A stretch of DNA of 49,965 bases from Methylicorpusculum sp. (GCF_030651835.1 NZ_JAUSBX010000149.1:1-49965); one strand, 5' to 3'; shown: positions 26,809 to 35,636, numbered from the stretch's first letter. The notes: generated by a model from the letters alone, not told the origin. Made by a program: numbers and translations.

Positions 26809-27666
26809 TTATATACCCAACATCTTCCTGGCAAAAATAAATTTTAGTTTCTGAAGCGGATGACGATTACCCCGCCATAAATAGCCTTTTTTCAACTTAT
26901 TGAGACGCGCATCATAACAGGTGTAATGCGGAATGGACTTTAACTCCTTGGGATGCAACAGCGCCATTATTGTCTGGGTAATAACCATGCCGGTCGCCAG
27001 TTTACAACCACTGGCAATACTAGGCGCTTTTCGTTGACTCAGATCAACAGAAGTCGGATCAACATATTTGAGATGAAAGCCTGCAGGCGCACAGCCTAGT
27101 GACATTTTTAATACTTGCTGTTCCAAAGGTGCGGCATAGTCCAGATCAAAATAGTCATCAAAACTCATCCCGTCTGATGTATAAACAAGCATACCCACCC
27201 CATACCCCAAGGGAACACCAAAAATGACCGGTATACTTTTCGCCATGCAGGCATTCACTAAAATGCGGTGAGCATTGATTTCAAAAAACTCGATAGCATC
27301 AACCACCACATCCACACCTTCCAGAAATTCATCAATATTGGTGCTGTCTATACCACTTCCAAAGGTTTGTATTTTTGCCTCCGGGTTGATATCCAAAGCC
27401 AACTTATGCATTACCTCCATTTTGGGGAGATCTATCGTAGACATTGTGGCGCCATATTGCCGGTTAAAGTTCGCCATTTCAAAATTATCAAAATCAGATA
27501 TTTTAAAATTGCCCACACCAATGCGGGCGAGGGTGATCAAATAATCCCCCCCGACTCCACCCATTCCGGCAATTGCTACAGTCGAGTGCTTTAAACCAAT
27601 CTGCTGCTCAGCACTGGTGATGCCATGATTTCTGGAAAACGCTAAGTCATAATCGAATAGAGGCAT
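26809..27666 (-). CDS. ThiF/MoeB/E1-like adenylyltransferase
   Basis: This 285-residue E1-like enzyme has the ATP-binding loop G34-MGGVG-G40 after TVAIA, D58 in ISDFD, and the E1 signature N68-R69-Q70 (ANFNRQYGA), with DAIEFFEINAHRILVNAC in the second part of the fold. E1-like proteins adenylate the C-terminal Gly of a ubiquitin-like sulfur carrier, or modify peptides in natural-product pathways. The CxxC zinc pairs of MoeB/ThiF are absent, and no ThiS, MoaD or JAMM gene is nearby, so a housekeeping role in thiamine or molybdopterin is unlikely. The C-terminus is basic (RHPLQKLKFIFARK). It diverges from the RND exporter gene. Confidence 0.8.
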   Translation of the reverse strand: MPLFDYDLAFSRNHGITSAEQQIGLKHSTVAIAGMGGVGGDYLITLARIGVGNFKISDFDNFEMANFNRQYGATMSTIDLPKMEVMHKLALDINPEAKIQTFGSGIDSTNIDEFLEGVDVVVDAIEFFEINAHRILVNACMAKSIPVIFGVPLGYGVGMLVYTSDGMSFDDYFDLDYAAPLEQQVLKMSLGCAPAGFHLKYVDPTSVDLSQRKAPSIASGCKLATGMVITQTIMALLHPKELKSIPHYTCYDARLNKLKKGYLWRGNRHPLQKLKFIFARKMLGI

Positions 27667-27781
27667 AAATGGTTCCTTATTAGTTATTTTTAATCTTTTA
27701 CATTTTTTATCAGATTCCGGATAGTTAAAATCTGCTAAATTTATTTAATACCCCCGCGCTATGAAACATAAGGTAATTGAT

Positions 27782-30103
27782 ATGCAGAAAAACTCTCTCG
27801 CGCTTAGTCTAGCAAGATTTGTCACTCACTTTCCCTGGCTGGTTTGTTTTTTAACTTTGTTTATTGTGAGCGCATTAACTGCGGGAGTCGCAAAACTTGA
27901 CTTCAAAACTGATTACCGAGTCTTTTTCGGCCCTGAGAATCCACAGTTAATTGCCTTTAACGCCATTCAAAACACTTACAACAAAAGCGACAACGTTATG
28001 TTTGTCATAGAGCCAGAAAATGGCGATATTTTTACCCCGGAAGGCCTTCAAATCATTGCTGACTTGACCCAAAAAGCATGGCAAATCCCTTATACTAGCC
28101 GTGTCGACTCTATTACGAACTTTCAAAACACGCTCTCAATCGAAGATGATTTAGTTGTTTCCGATTTAGTTGCAAAACCCGATCAACTGAACATCAGCGA
28201 TATTGAAACCATCAAACAGATTGCACTTAACGAGCCGTTGCTAGCGAATCGGCTAATTTCACTAAAGGGTCATGTTTCAGGTATCAATGTCACTGTTCAA
28301 TTACCTGACAACAATGCCCTTGCTGCGATGGAAGTAACCGAAAAAGCAAGAGAACTCGCGACTTCAATAACCAAGAAACATCCTGATATAAAAATTCACT
28401 TGACCGGCATTGTAATGATGAATAATGCTTTCATTGAAGCCGCCATGCACGACAATATGACACTGGCGCCTTTAATGTTTGGCGTCGTAATCCTGGTCTT
28501 ATGGCTTTGTTTTAGGTCAATATCAGCAACTCTTGCTGTAGTTGTACTGATTTTACTTTCGATCGCACCAGCTTTAGGCTTATTCGGCTGGATGGACAAT
28601 GCCCTGACGTTGGCCTCGGCGCCGGCACCTATCATCATACTGACGATGGCTGTGGCAGATTGTGTACATTTTTTAGCATCGATGCTGCATCACTTACGGA
28701 ATGGACTTGATAAAAAAGCCGCTATACAAGACAGCTTAAGGATCAATTTTCAACCTATGTTTTTGACCAGCATAACTACAGCTATCGGTTTTCTTAGCTT
28801 AAATTTCAGTGATGCACCACCTTACCGTGATTTAGGCAATGTCGTTGCAATCGGCGTTGTTTGTGCCTTTATTTTGACAGTGACATTTTTGCCCGCTTTT
28901 ATGACACTTTTACCCGTCCGTACAAAATTTACTCATGATCTAGGCCATTCCAATTTTAACAAACTGGCACAGTTCGTTATTCATCGCCGCAAGTTCCTTC
29001 TCGTTGCTAATGTTGTGATTGCAATTACATTTTCTGTATTTGCAGGTCAAAATGAACTGAATGATGAGCTTGTCAAATATTTTGACGAAACCATTGAATT
29101 CCGTAAAGCGACCGATTTTCTTAATCAAAATATGGGGGGGATTTACACCATTGAACTGGCTGTCAATTCGGGTGAAACAGGCGGCATTAATGAGCCTAAA
29201 TTTTTAAATGAAATAGAATCGTTATCTAAATGGTTAAGAAACCAACCAGAAGTAGTTCATGTCAACACGCTGACGGACACCTTTAAACGCTTAAATAAAA
29301 ATATGCACGGCGATGACAATAACTTTTACAAACTGCCTGAAGAGAGGAACTTGGCGGCCCAATACTTACTGACCTATGAAATGTCTCTGCCTTACGGACT
29401 TGACCTAAACGACCAAGTTAACCTGGACAAATCATCAACCAGAATAATCGCAACATTGCGCGAAATGAGCTCAATTGAAATGTTGGAATTAGAAGACCGA
29501 ATCAGACAAAGTCTGACTACACATTATCAGGAGCTTGATGTTGCAATTGCCAGCCCCGGATTAATGTTTTCTCATATTGGCAAACGCAATATTATTAGCT
29601 TGATCGGGGGAGCGTTTTTAGCATTGACTGTCATTTCATTTATTTTGATAGCAGCATTTCGATCGGTCAAATTAGGTTTAATAAGCCTGATACCAAACTT
29701 GGCGCCTGCTGGAATCGCCTTTGGCGTATGGGGACTGATTAACGGTCAAATTAATTTAGGTCTCTCAATAGTCGCAGGCATGACTCTTGGTATTGTCGTT
29801 GATGATACCGTTCACTTCATCAGTAAATACGAACGGGCACGAAAAGAAGGTCAATTAAGCAGTGAAGACGCAGTCCGCCACGCATTTTCCACTGTAGGCA
29901 ATGCCATGTGGATAACTTCAGCGGTTCTGGTCTGCGGTTTTATCGTGTTGAGCTTTTCTCATTTCAGTTTAAATGCGGGCATGGGACAGTTAACGGCCCT
30001 TACTATCACTATTGCTCTCCTTATGGATTTATTATTTTTACCACCGTTATTGATGTTTTTTTCCAAAAGAAAAGCGGATATGTATCTCACTGAAAAGTCT
30101 TAG
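27782..30103 (+). CDS. RND/MMPL-family exporter
   Basis: This 773-residue inner-membrane protein has the duplicated MMPL/SSD layout: one N-terminal helix, a large periplasmic domain (to about 210), a five to six helix block (MTLAPLMFGVVILVLWLCFR onwards), a second periplasmic domain, and a second block (IISLIGGAFLALTVISFILI). Conserved membrane acidic residues occur in AVADCVHFLA and GIVVDDTVHFISKYERAR. The subfamily (COG1033) exports lipids and hydrophobic compounds; HpnN at 43499 belongs to the same superfamily. Start: AAGGT 7 bases before the ATG at 27782; the ATG at 27761 has no such site. Next to acyltransferases, it is a candidate exporter for their product. Confidence 0.83.
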   Translation: MQKNSLALSLARFVTHFPWLVCFLTLFIVSALTAGVAKLDFKTDYRVFFGPENPQLIAFNAIQNTYNKSDNVMFVIEPENGDIFTPEGLQIIADLTQKAWQIPYTSRVDSITNFQNTLSIEDDLVVSDLVAKPDQLNISDIETIKQIALNEPLLANRLISLKGHVSGINVTVQLPDNNALAAMEVTEKARELATSITKKHPDIKIHLTGIVMMNNAFIEAAMHDNMTLAPLMFGVVILVLWLCFRSISATLAVVVLILLSIAPALGLFGWMDNALTLASAPAPIIILTMAVADCVHFLASMLHHLRNGLDKKAAIQDSLRINFQPMFLTSITTAIGFLSLNFSDAPPYRDLGNVVAIGVVCAFILTVTFLPAFMTLLPVRTKFTHDLGHSNFNKLAQFVIHRRKFLLVANVVIAITFSVFAGQNELNDELVKYFDETIEFRKATDFLNQNMGGIYTIELAVNSGETGGINEPKFLNEIESLSKWLRNQPEVVHVNTLTDTFKRLNKNMHGDDNNFYKLPEERNLAAQYLLTYEMSLPYGLDLNDQVNLDKSSTRIIATLREMSSIEMLELEDRIRQSLTTHYQELDVAIASPGLMFSHIGKRNIISLIGGAFLALTVISFILIAAFRSVKLGLISLIPNLAPAGIAFGVWGLINGQINLGLSIVAGMTLGIVVDDTVHFISKYERARKEGQLSSEDAVRHAFSTVGNAMWITSAVLVCGFIVLSFSHFSLNAGMGQLTALTITIALLMDLLFLPPLLMFFSKRKADMYLTEKS

Positions 30104-30151
30104 TTCTACTTTGTCAGATTTCACGTCCACTCCTTAACGAAGGCCGTGATT

Positions 30152-30168
30152 CCGGCATGGATTGCCGG
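30152..30168. repeat. half-copy of dispersed repeat family B
   Basis: ccggcatggattgccgg matches the arm of the elements at 7481 and 11891. No second arm is found, so it is a solo end or remnant. It lies in the 338-base spacer 30104-30441 between the RND exporter gene and the converging Rpn nuclease gene. I see no gene there. Confidence 0.5.
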
Positions 30169-30441
30169 ACTCCAATGAGCAAGGAGGATACGAGGCAAAC
30201 CATACATAGCATTGAATACACACTTTATGCGGGGACTAGGGGCAAGTTTTGCAGTCACGCAAATTTTCAAATTAACGTTTTTGAATAATGGTCACCTTGA
30301 GTTTACTCATTTCCAAAAGTATTCGTTGATTCACTCCACTTGACGGAAATTTCTCGAGATCGCCCCCCATAAAACGATTAAAAATCGAATACTTACCGCA
30401 GTTTAAAACTGCCTAATACCGCAACAATTAAAATTTCAGCA

Positions 30442-31350
30442 TTAAGGGAAACCGGCAGATTCTCCCGCCTCCGCCAACGCGGCAATCACGCCGACCGATA
30501 GACCGGTCGCTTGCGCAATGGTTTCATGGTCGAGACCTTGCTTTAATAAGTTACGGGCGATGGCGTGGGCCGCTTCTTCTTTTCCTTTTTCCAAACCTTT
30601 TTCCATGCCCTCTTCTCGCCCTTTTTCCAAACCCTTTTCCTCCGCCGAGGCGATTTTGCTCTCTACGTCCGCCAAGGCCTGCATGCGCGTTTCGTAGATC
30701 AGTCGCTCGTCTTCGTCGAACATCCGGTCTACCGCTGTGATCGCTTTGACGATGGCCGGGTCGCCGCGCAGTTGTTCCGGTACATCCAGCTTGTCGAGTT
30801 GATGGGCTTTAGTCAAAAAGGTACTCCAGCGATCCAATGCGGTCGTAATTTCCCGGTAAGGTTTAATGAACTTGCGCAGTTCGATGTAGTGCAGCTCGAA
30901 TACGTCATGCAGTTTGTCGTCTTTGCCGGTAGCTGTGTTGATGATTTTGTAGCAATTGTGGAACTCTAGCGTATCCGGAATGAAATTGAAGTCCAGGATA
31001 TTGATGCTGATTGTTTTTTTAAGTTCTCGGAACATCATGCCTTCGCTGAGCTGTTCGGTGACCAGTTTGGCCCAGTAATAAATCGCGCGCTTGTCGAAGT
31101 TGTAGTCTTCGCTGATTTGCATTTCCACATTAAACCAACGCCCTTGTTCGCTTTTCGCCTTGATGTCCAGGATCGAGATTTTTCCGGCTTGATAATCTGC
31201 CAGGTTGTAGGGGTTTTTCAGCTCGACTTCAGCCACCCGGTCCTCTTCGGAGACGATAGCATTGATCAATGAGATCAGCAGGTCTTTGTTTTCTTCGCTG
31301 CCGAACAGTTTTTTGAAGGCAAAATCGACTCGTGGGTTTATTCTGCACAT
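30442..31350 (-). CDS. Rpn-type PD-(D/E)XK nuclease (transposase_31-like)
   Basis: This 302-residue Rpn family protein begins MCRINPRVDFAFKKLFGSEE, typical of the family. The PD-(D/E)XK core is visible as ISILDIKAKSEQGRWFNVEM, with the D and ExQ-type residues. After the core come a helical region (LEFHNCYKIINTATG to RMFDEDE) and a GLEKGREEGMEKGLEKGKEE charged repeat, then a short C-terminal helical segment (LDHETIAQATGLSVGVIAAL). Rpn proteins promote RecA-independent recombination in E. coli and lie in variable regions. A truncated second copy lies at 32024-32588. The role may be phage defence or recombination. Confidence 0.85.
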   Translation of the reverse strand: MCRINPRVDFAFKKLFGSEENKDLLISLINAIVSEEDRVAEVELKNPYNLADYQAGKISILDIKAKSEQGRWFNVEMQISEDYNFDKRAIYYWAKLVTEQLSEGMMFRELKKTISINILDFNFIPDTLEFHNCYKIINTATGKDDKLHDVFELHYIELRKFIKPYREITTALDRWSTFLTKAHQLDKLDVPEQLRGDPAIVKAITAVDRMFDEDERLIYETRMQALADVESKIASAEEKGLEKGREEGMEKGLEKGKEEAAHAIARNLLKQGLDHETIAQATGLSVGVIAALAEAGESAGFP

Positions 31351-31475
31351 GGCGTTGTTCCTGGTATTGCACTATGATTACGGCTTCGCTGATCAGGCCG
31401 GATAAGGGATAAGAAAAAAGTACAAAAAAGGGTCCGGTTAGATTATTAATTTAACCCGCCACCTTTTTCTTCATA

Positions 31476-31732
31476 TTAGGCAATAAACTTTTCATAGTCG
31501 GCATGAGAACCGATCCAAATCCATTGGATTTCATCTGGGGGGTATCAATTCCGATGACACGGTAATTCTGACCCACTCGCGCAGACCATAATTCTTCAAT
31601 ACGTTTCAATCGAATAGATAAATGACGAGGGTTTTCCTTAAGCAATTCGTAATTTTTATCAGCAAGTTCTCGAATTTCGACAGGAAGTTTCCAGTACAAC
31701 TCCCAGAAATCCGATGAGGTATAGTGCTTCAA
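31476..31732 (-). pseudogene. RelE/ParE-like toxin, frameshifted at a poly-C run
   Basis: The frame from the ATG at 31732 gives MKHYTSSDFWELYWKLPVEI, LSIRLKRIEELWSARVGQNY, RVIGIDTP, and then unrelated residues. One base over, the family's normal ending appears: PDEIQWIWIGSHADYEKFIA and a stop at 31476. The switch is at a run of six C on the minus strand (31537-31542); a seventh C would restore the full gene. Without it the frame runs on to 31451. The antitoxin gene overlaps its start by 4 bases. This could be a real inactivation, phase variation, or a sequencing error in a homopolymer. Confidence 0.78.
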
Positions 31733-31929
31733 AGTTCACAGGCCTTGCCTTGGGCAAATGCTTCTCGTGCTTTCGCAATAAGTTTGTTAAATTTCCCTGC
31801 CTGAAAGTCAGATTTGATTTGAGCGTCCCAACGATCATTTTCAAGTTGAAGGAACCAATCGCGAAATTGAGTAAATTCTTCTTTGGGTAAGTTGTAAACA
31901 CGGGATTCAAGTTCTTCAACTTCGCTCAT
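31729..31929 (-). CDS. antitoxin of the RelE/ParE-like pair
   Basis: A 66-residue acidic helical protein, MSEVEELESRVYNLPKEEFT and then FRDWFLQLENDRWDAQIKSD, encoded directly before and overlapping (ATGA-type, 4 bases) a RelE/ParE-like toxin gene. The size, order and overlap are those of a type II antitoxin. No DNA-binding fold is obvious at the N-terminus; the second half (FNKLIAKAREAFAQGKACEL) may wrap the toxin. Similar small antitoxins without a named family are common beside such toxins. Confidence 0.7.
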   Translation of the reverse strand: MSEVEELESRVYNLPKEEFTQFRDWFLQLENDRWDAQIKSDFQAGKFNKLIAKAREAFAQGKACEL

Positions 31930-32023
31930 TTCAATAACTCCTTAAATTAAGAGACTATGTCTTTCTAAATGATATTTATCTTATCATTGTGACGACTCTA
32001 TTTTCTTCAAATTTTTAAAACAG

Positions 32024-32588
32024 TCATTTTTTTTTGACTTGAAAATCGGTAAATTTCGACAGCCTAAATCCCCCCCCTTTTGCATTTAATGAAGCTGTCG
32101 CATCGACCGTTAAGCGTGTCACTCGGGCAATGGTTTCATGGTCAAGCCCTTGTCTCAGTAAATTTTGGGCGGTGGCTTGGGCAACCTCGCTCTGTGCTTT
32201 TTCTATTCCTTGCTTTCGTAGCTTTCGTCCTTTTTCTTCCGCTGAAGCGATTTTACTCCGAATGTCGGCTAGGGCCTCCATGCGCATCTGATAGATTATA
32301 CGATCGTCTTCGTCGAACATCCGGTCTACCGCCGTGATCGCTTTGACGATGGCCGGGTCGCCGCGCATTTGTTCCGGTACATCCTGTTTGTCGAGTTGAT
32401 GGGCTTTAGTCAAAAAGGTACTCCAGCGATCCAGCGCGGTCGTGATTTCCCGGTACGGTTTGATAAATTTGCGCAGTTCGATGTAATGCAGCTCGAACAC
32501 GTCATGCAGTTTGTCGCCTTTGCCGATAGCGGTGTTGATGATTTTGTAGTAATTGTGAAAATCTAGCGTATCCGAAATGAAATTAATG
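32024..32588 (-). pseudogene. truncated second copy of the Rpn-type nuclease
   Basis: From about codon FISDTLDFHNYYKIINTAIG to the end, this matches the second part of the protein at 30442-31350 at most positions (DKLHDVFELHYIELRKFIKP, YREITTALDRWSTFLTKAHQ and RMFDEDD are near-identical). The whole N-terminal nuclease core, with its start, is missing. Homology stops near 32588, about 20 bases from the end of the oxidoreductase gene. The open frame extends further, to 32707, but only over the oxidoreductase sequence. It is therefore a 5'-deleted remnant, in the same orientation as the full copy. Confidence 0.75.
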
Positions 32589-32609
32589 AGAAGCTGTTTT
32601 GGAACACTT

Positions 32610-33638
32610 TTAACGAATATCCATATCTGCCACGCCAACCAACCGCCCTTCCTCAGCCGACTTGATAGCCGCCTGAATAACCCGGCAATTGCCTTTTGCG
32701 TCTGCAAAGGAAAGCAACGGCGGCTTGCCGTCCAGAATACGTTGGCTGACGCCTTCTATCTCAAGCCGGAAATGGTTATGAGCGGGAAGACGTTCTTCGG
32801 TTTGCAACCCTGATTCTGTCCAGTATGAAATGACCGGCACATCGCCCGGCAATTGCCAGACATTGTGGCATTTGATACCGCCTAAGGTGCCGATGATTTC
32901 GTATTCCGCGCGTCTTGCGCGCTCAAAACTAAAATCAAAATGGGCATAACGCCCTTCTCCATAATCAATTACGCCGCTCATTGCGGTGTCGGCTCCGCTT
33001 TGTACATAGTTGGCGAGGGCGGTAACGGCCACTGGATCGTTTTCAAACCACATTCTGACCGTATGAATGGCATAGCAACCGATATCCCACATGGCACCGC
33101 CGCCTTGATTGACATCCAGCGCCAGTCTGTACATTCGAGCCGGCTTCATCATAAATGAGAAACAGCTTCGCACCGTTTTGATTTCACCAATCAGTCCGGA
33201 ATTGATTATTTCCCTGACCCGCGCATGCTGAGGGTGAAAACGGTACATAAAGCCTTCTGTGACAGTAACATTATGCTTTTTGGCCGCTGCTTCAATGGCA
33301 TTAATATCAGCGACTGTTAAAGCCATGGGCTTTTCACATAAGACGTGCTTCCCCGCTTCTATTGCTTTTACTGCCCATTCTGCGTGCTCATGATTGGCAA
33401 GCGGCAGATAGACCGCTTGAACCTGATCATTGGCAAGCAAGGCGTCCAATTGATCGTGGCATGCTACATCGCGTTGACCGGGCGCATATTTAGCAAGCGT
33501 TTCGGCGGCAGCTCCCGGACGCCTGCTGGCAATCGCCACCAAGCGGCTATTAGACGCCTCAACAATAGCGGGCAAAAGACGTTCATTAACCCGGGCCGCA
33601 CCTAATATTCCCCAATTCAACTTGGCTTTCTCATTCAT
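32610..33638 (-). CDS. Gfo/Idh/MocA-family oxidoreductase
   Basis: The 342-residue NAD(P)-dependent oxidoreductase has a Rossmann domain (LNWGILGAARVNERLLPAI), the family signature LCEKPMALTVADINAI near residue 110, and a second domain with EGFMYRFHPQHARVREIINS, GGGAMWDIGCYAIHTVRMWF and FSFERARRAEYEIIGTLGGI. The family acts on sugars and related polyols; the substrate cannot be given. The gene is followed, 17 bases later, by the truncated Rpn copy, which may have replaced its former downstream sequence. Upstream lies bcp, 15 bases away on the same strand, so bcp and this gene may be co-transcribed. Confidence 0.88.
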   Translation of the reverse strand: MNEKAKLNWGILGAARVNERLLPAIVEASNSRLVAIASRRPGAAAETLAKYAPGQRDVACHDQLDALLANDQVQAVYLPLANHEHAEWAVKAIEAGKHVLCEKPMALTVADINAIEAAAKKHNVTVTEGFMYRFHPQHARVREIINSGLIGEIKTVRSCFSFMMKPARMYRLALDVNQGGGAMWDIGCYAIHTVRMWFENDPVAVTALANYVQSGADTAMSGVIDYGEGRYAHFDFSFERARRAEYEIIGTLGGIKCHNVWQLPGDVPVISYWTESGLQTEERLPAHNHFRLEIEGVSQRILDGKPPLLSFADAKGNCRVIQAAIKSAEEGRLVGVADMDIR

Positions 33639-33653
33639 GATTGACGGCTCCCT

Positions 33654-34136
33654 TCAGGCATCTGCGTTTTCTTCCCTGTTTTTTATCATGTCCAATACCG
33701 CTTGCGCGTGCCCTTCATGCGTAACGTTATACATCGCCTCGACAAGAATCCCATTCTTATCGATGATAAATGTGGAGCGAACGATTTTCCATTTTTTCAC
33801 CCCTTCTTTTTCAACTTCTTGCCAGACACCGTATTTTTCGCAGATCTCGCCTGACTCATCAGCCAATAACTCAACGTTGAGATCGTATTTTTTGATGAAT
33901 GCGCGATGGCTCTCACAAGAGTCTTTACTGACGCCGATGACAACAGTATCCAGCAGCGCAAAATCCGCCGCCATAGCCGTAAAGTCATTGGCTTCGATGG
34001 TGCATCCGGGGGTATCGTCTTTGGGGTAGAAATAAAGCACCACATTTTTTAATGACGCGTAGTCGTCTAATGACACCAGTTTATTATCTTGCTGCAAAGA
34101 TCTGAAATAAGGTGCTGGTTGATTTTTTTCTAACAT
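33654..34136 (-). CDS. bcp: thiol peroxidase of the Bcp/PrxQ type
   Basis: Thioredoxin-fold peroxiredoxin, 160 residues, reducing peroxides in the cytosol. Peroxidatic Cys45 is in YFYPKDDTPGCTIEANDFTA, with the usual Pro-Lys-Asp context. In E. coli Bcp the resolving Cys is five residues later; here that position is Asn50, so the protein is probably a 1-Cys type or uses another Cys (SKDSCESH or EICEKYG). Later motifs are VIGVSKDS and RSTFIIDKNGILVEAMYNV. The gene shares orientation with the oxidoreductase (15 bases downstream) and rpiA (35 bases upstream). Confidence 0.92.
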   Translation of the reverse strand: MLEKNQPAPYFRSLQQDNKLVSLDDYASLKNVVLYFYPKDDTPGCTIEANDFTAMAADFALLDTVVIGVSKDSCESHRAFIKKYDLNVELLADESGEICEKYGVWQEVEKEGVKKWKIVRSTFIIDKNGILVEAMYNVTHEGHAQAVLDMIKNREENADA

Positions 34137-34171
34137 GTTTATCTCCTCAAGGATTGATACAATGCTTACTG

Positions 34172-34864
34172 TTACCTTCGACTATCCGCCCCGCTCAGGA
34201 CACTCACTTTTCCCTCGTCTACTATTAATACATCACTGGCCAACTTATAAAAAACGCCATGCTCTACTACTCCGGGAATAGCGTTAAGCCTATCATTCAA
34301 TTCTTTAGTTCCTGGCGAGTCTTGAAAACGCGTATCCAGAACCAAACTGCCATGCGAGGTAATGACGAGCCCGTCTTTTGAAGCCGTCTGCCGCAATTCG
34401 CTGTCGGCGCCTATTTGCCTTAAGCTCTCTTTTACCATCTGCCAGGCAAAAGGAATGACTTCAATCGGCACAGGAAATTTCTCGCCAATGGTTTCGACCT
34501 GCTTGCTCTGATCGACCAAAACCAAAAACCGCTTGCATGCTTTTGCCAACAGTTTTTCTTTGACTAAATCATAACCTCGGCCCTTTAACAAGGTTAAATC
34601 GGGAGTGACTTCGTCAGCACCATCCACATACAAATCAAGCTGACTCAATTGATCAAGTCCTACCAACTGCAAACCGTATTCCTGAGCTTTGATTAAACTC
34701 ACCGTGGAGCTGGAAACAACTTTTATAGACCATTGTTTTTCTTTGACGCAAAGAGCCAAGGCCTCAATAAAGTAATTGGCTGTCGATCCGGTGCCCAAGC
34801 CAACAACCATCCCGTCTTTAACATACTCAACAGCCGCTTGTGCTACTTTTTGTTTATCGTTCAT
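34172..34864 (-). CDS. rpiA: ribose-5-phosphate isomerase A
   Basis: RpiA interconverts ribose 5-phosphate and ribulose 5-phosphate in the non-oxidative pentose phosphate pathway; in ribulose-monophosphate methanotrophs it is also part of pentose regeneration. The 230 residues show VVGLGTGSTANYFIEAL (phosphate loop), VDGADEVTPDLTLLKGRGYD (active site Asp pair) and KEKLLAKACKRFLVLVDQSK. The glycine-rich active-site loop reads KGRG where many RpiA have KGGG, a local variant. It is the first gene of a possible rpiA-bcp-oxidoreductase group on the minus strand. Confidence 0.94.
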   Translation of the reverse strand: MNDKQKVAQAAVEYVKDGMVVGLGTGSTANYFIEALALCVKEKQWSIKVVSSSTVSLIKAQEYGLQLVGLDQLSQLDLYVDGADEVTPDLTLLKGRGYDLVKEKLLAKACKRFLVLVDQSKQVETIGEKFPVPIEVIPFAWQMVKESLRQIGADSELRQTASKDGLVITSHGSLVLDTRFQDSPGTKELNDRLNAIPGVVEHGVFYKLASDVLIVDEGKVSVLSGADSRR

Positions 34865-35199
34865 TTTACCTGCCTCAGTAAAAACGGCTTATTGGTTTTA
34901 ATAACATGGTCATAAGACCCGCACGCTTGTATATAGTCCGCCGAACCGATCTTAAAAACACGCAGATAATCATTGCTTGTGATACCTATTTGCCTGTGCG
35001 GTTATTTTCAGTGCTTACTAAAAACCCAATATTACAGCGGCATGATAAAAAAATGCTAATGGTTTTAAACAGAGAGGCTTATCTTGTTGAATCATCGGCA
35101 TTTAAACATTTTGTGAAGGGCTGGGTCTGCCTTTATAAACAGTTCAGCCCTCATGCAAGTTAAGGTATACTCAAAACTTGTTCAACACATGCCGTAATC
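34865..35199. other. non-coding spacer between rpiA and the VOC gene
   Basis: The divergent upstream regions of rpiA (-) and the VOC gene (+). A plus-strand open frame at 34906-35163 has no recognisable protein character. No repeats or clear promoter elements were seen. Confidence 0.35.
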
Positions 35200-35577
35200 A
35201 TGATGGAAAAAAATAATATCAGCTTGCACCATGTCAGCCTGGTGGTCTCAAATACTGAAAAAGCCCTGCAGTTTTACTCAGAGGTACTGGGATTAAAATC
35301 AGTTGCACGCCCTGATCTTGGTTTTCCCGGCGCCTGGTTTCAATTGGGACCTCAGCAAATACACATTTTAGAACTTCCCAATCCTGATCCGGCAACCGGT
35401 AGGCCGGAGCATGGCGGACGCGATAGGCATGTAGCCTTTAATGTCGACGATCTGGATCTGGTCAAAGCCGAATTGGATCAAAAAAATATTATTTATACCT
35501 TGAGTAAATCAGGGCGCCGGGCATTATTCTTTAGAGACCTTGACGGCAATGCTTTGGAAATTATCGAGCGAAGCTGA
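35200..35577 (+). CDS. VOC (glyoxalase/bleomycin resistance) family protein
   Basis: 125-residue single-domain vicinal oxygen chelate protein made of two paired beta-alpha-beta-beta-beta modules. The metal-ligand pattern is visible: the first His in LHHVSLVVSNTEKALQFYSE, a Glu or His in QIHILELPNPDP, a second-half His in RHVAFNVDD, and Glu in DLDGNALEIIERS. The family includes glyoxalase I, dioxygenases and resistance proteins; it is shorter than glyoxalase I and has no substrate clue. A tandem ATG ATG begins it. apt follows after 59 bases in the same direction. Confidence 0.82.
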   Translation: MMEKNNISLHHVSLVVSNTEKALQFYSEVLGLKSVARPDLGFPGAWFQLGPQQIHILELPNPDPATGRPEHGGRDRHVAFNVDDLDLVKAELDQKNIIYTLSKSGRRALFFRDLDGNALEIIERS

Positions 35578-35636
35578 GTTTATAGCTTTACATCCTTGCA
35601 ACGTAAACATCAAATCTACCCGTTTATCGATCATCT

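Noticed and set aside
30580-30660. Repetitive cttttccaaac-like units resembling a CRISPR or satellite
   Set aside because: They encode the GLEKGREEG-type charged repeat of the Rpn protein; spacing and sequence do not fit CRISPR repeats.
34906-35163. Plus-strand open frame of 85 codons between rpiA and the VOC gene
   Set aside because: It has no Shine-Dalgarno, composition unlike the neighbours and no recognisable motifs; it covers the divergent promoter region.
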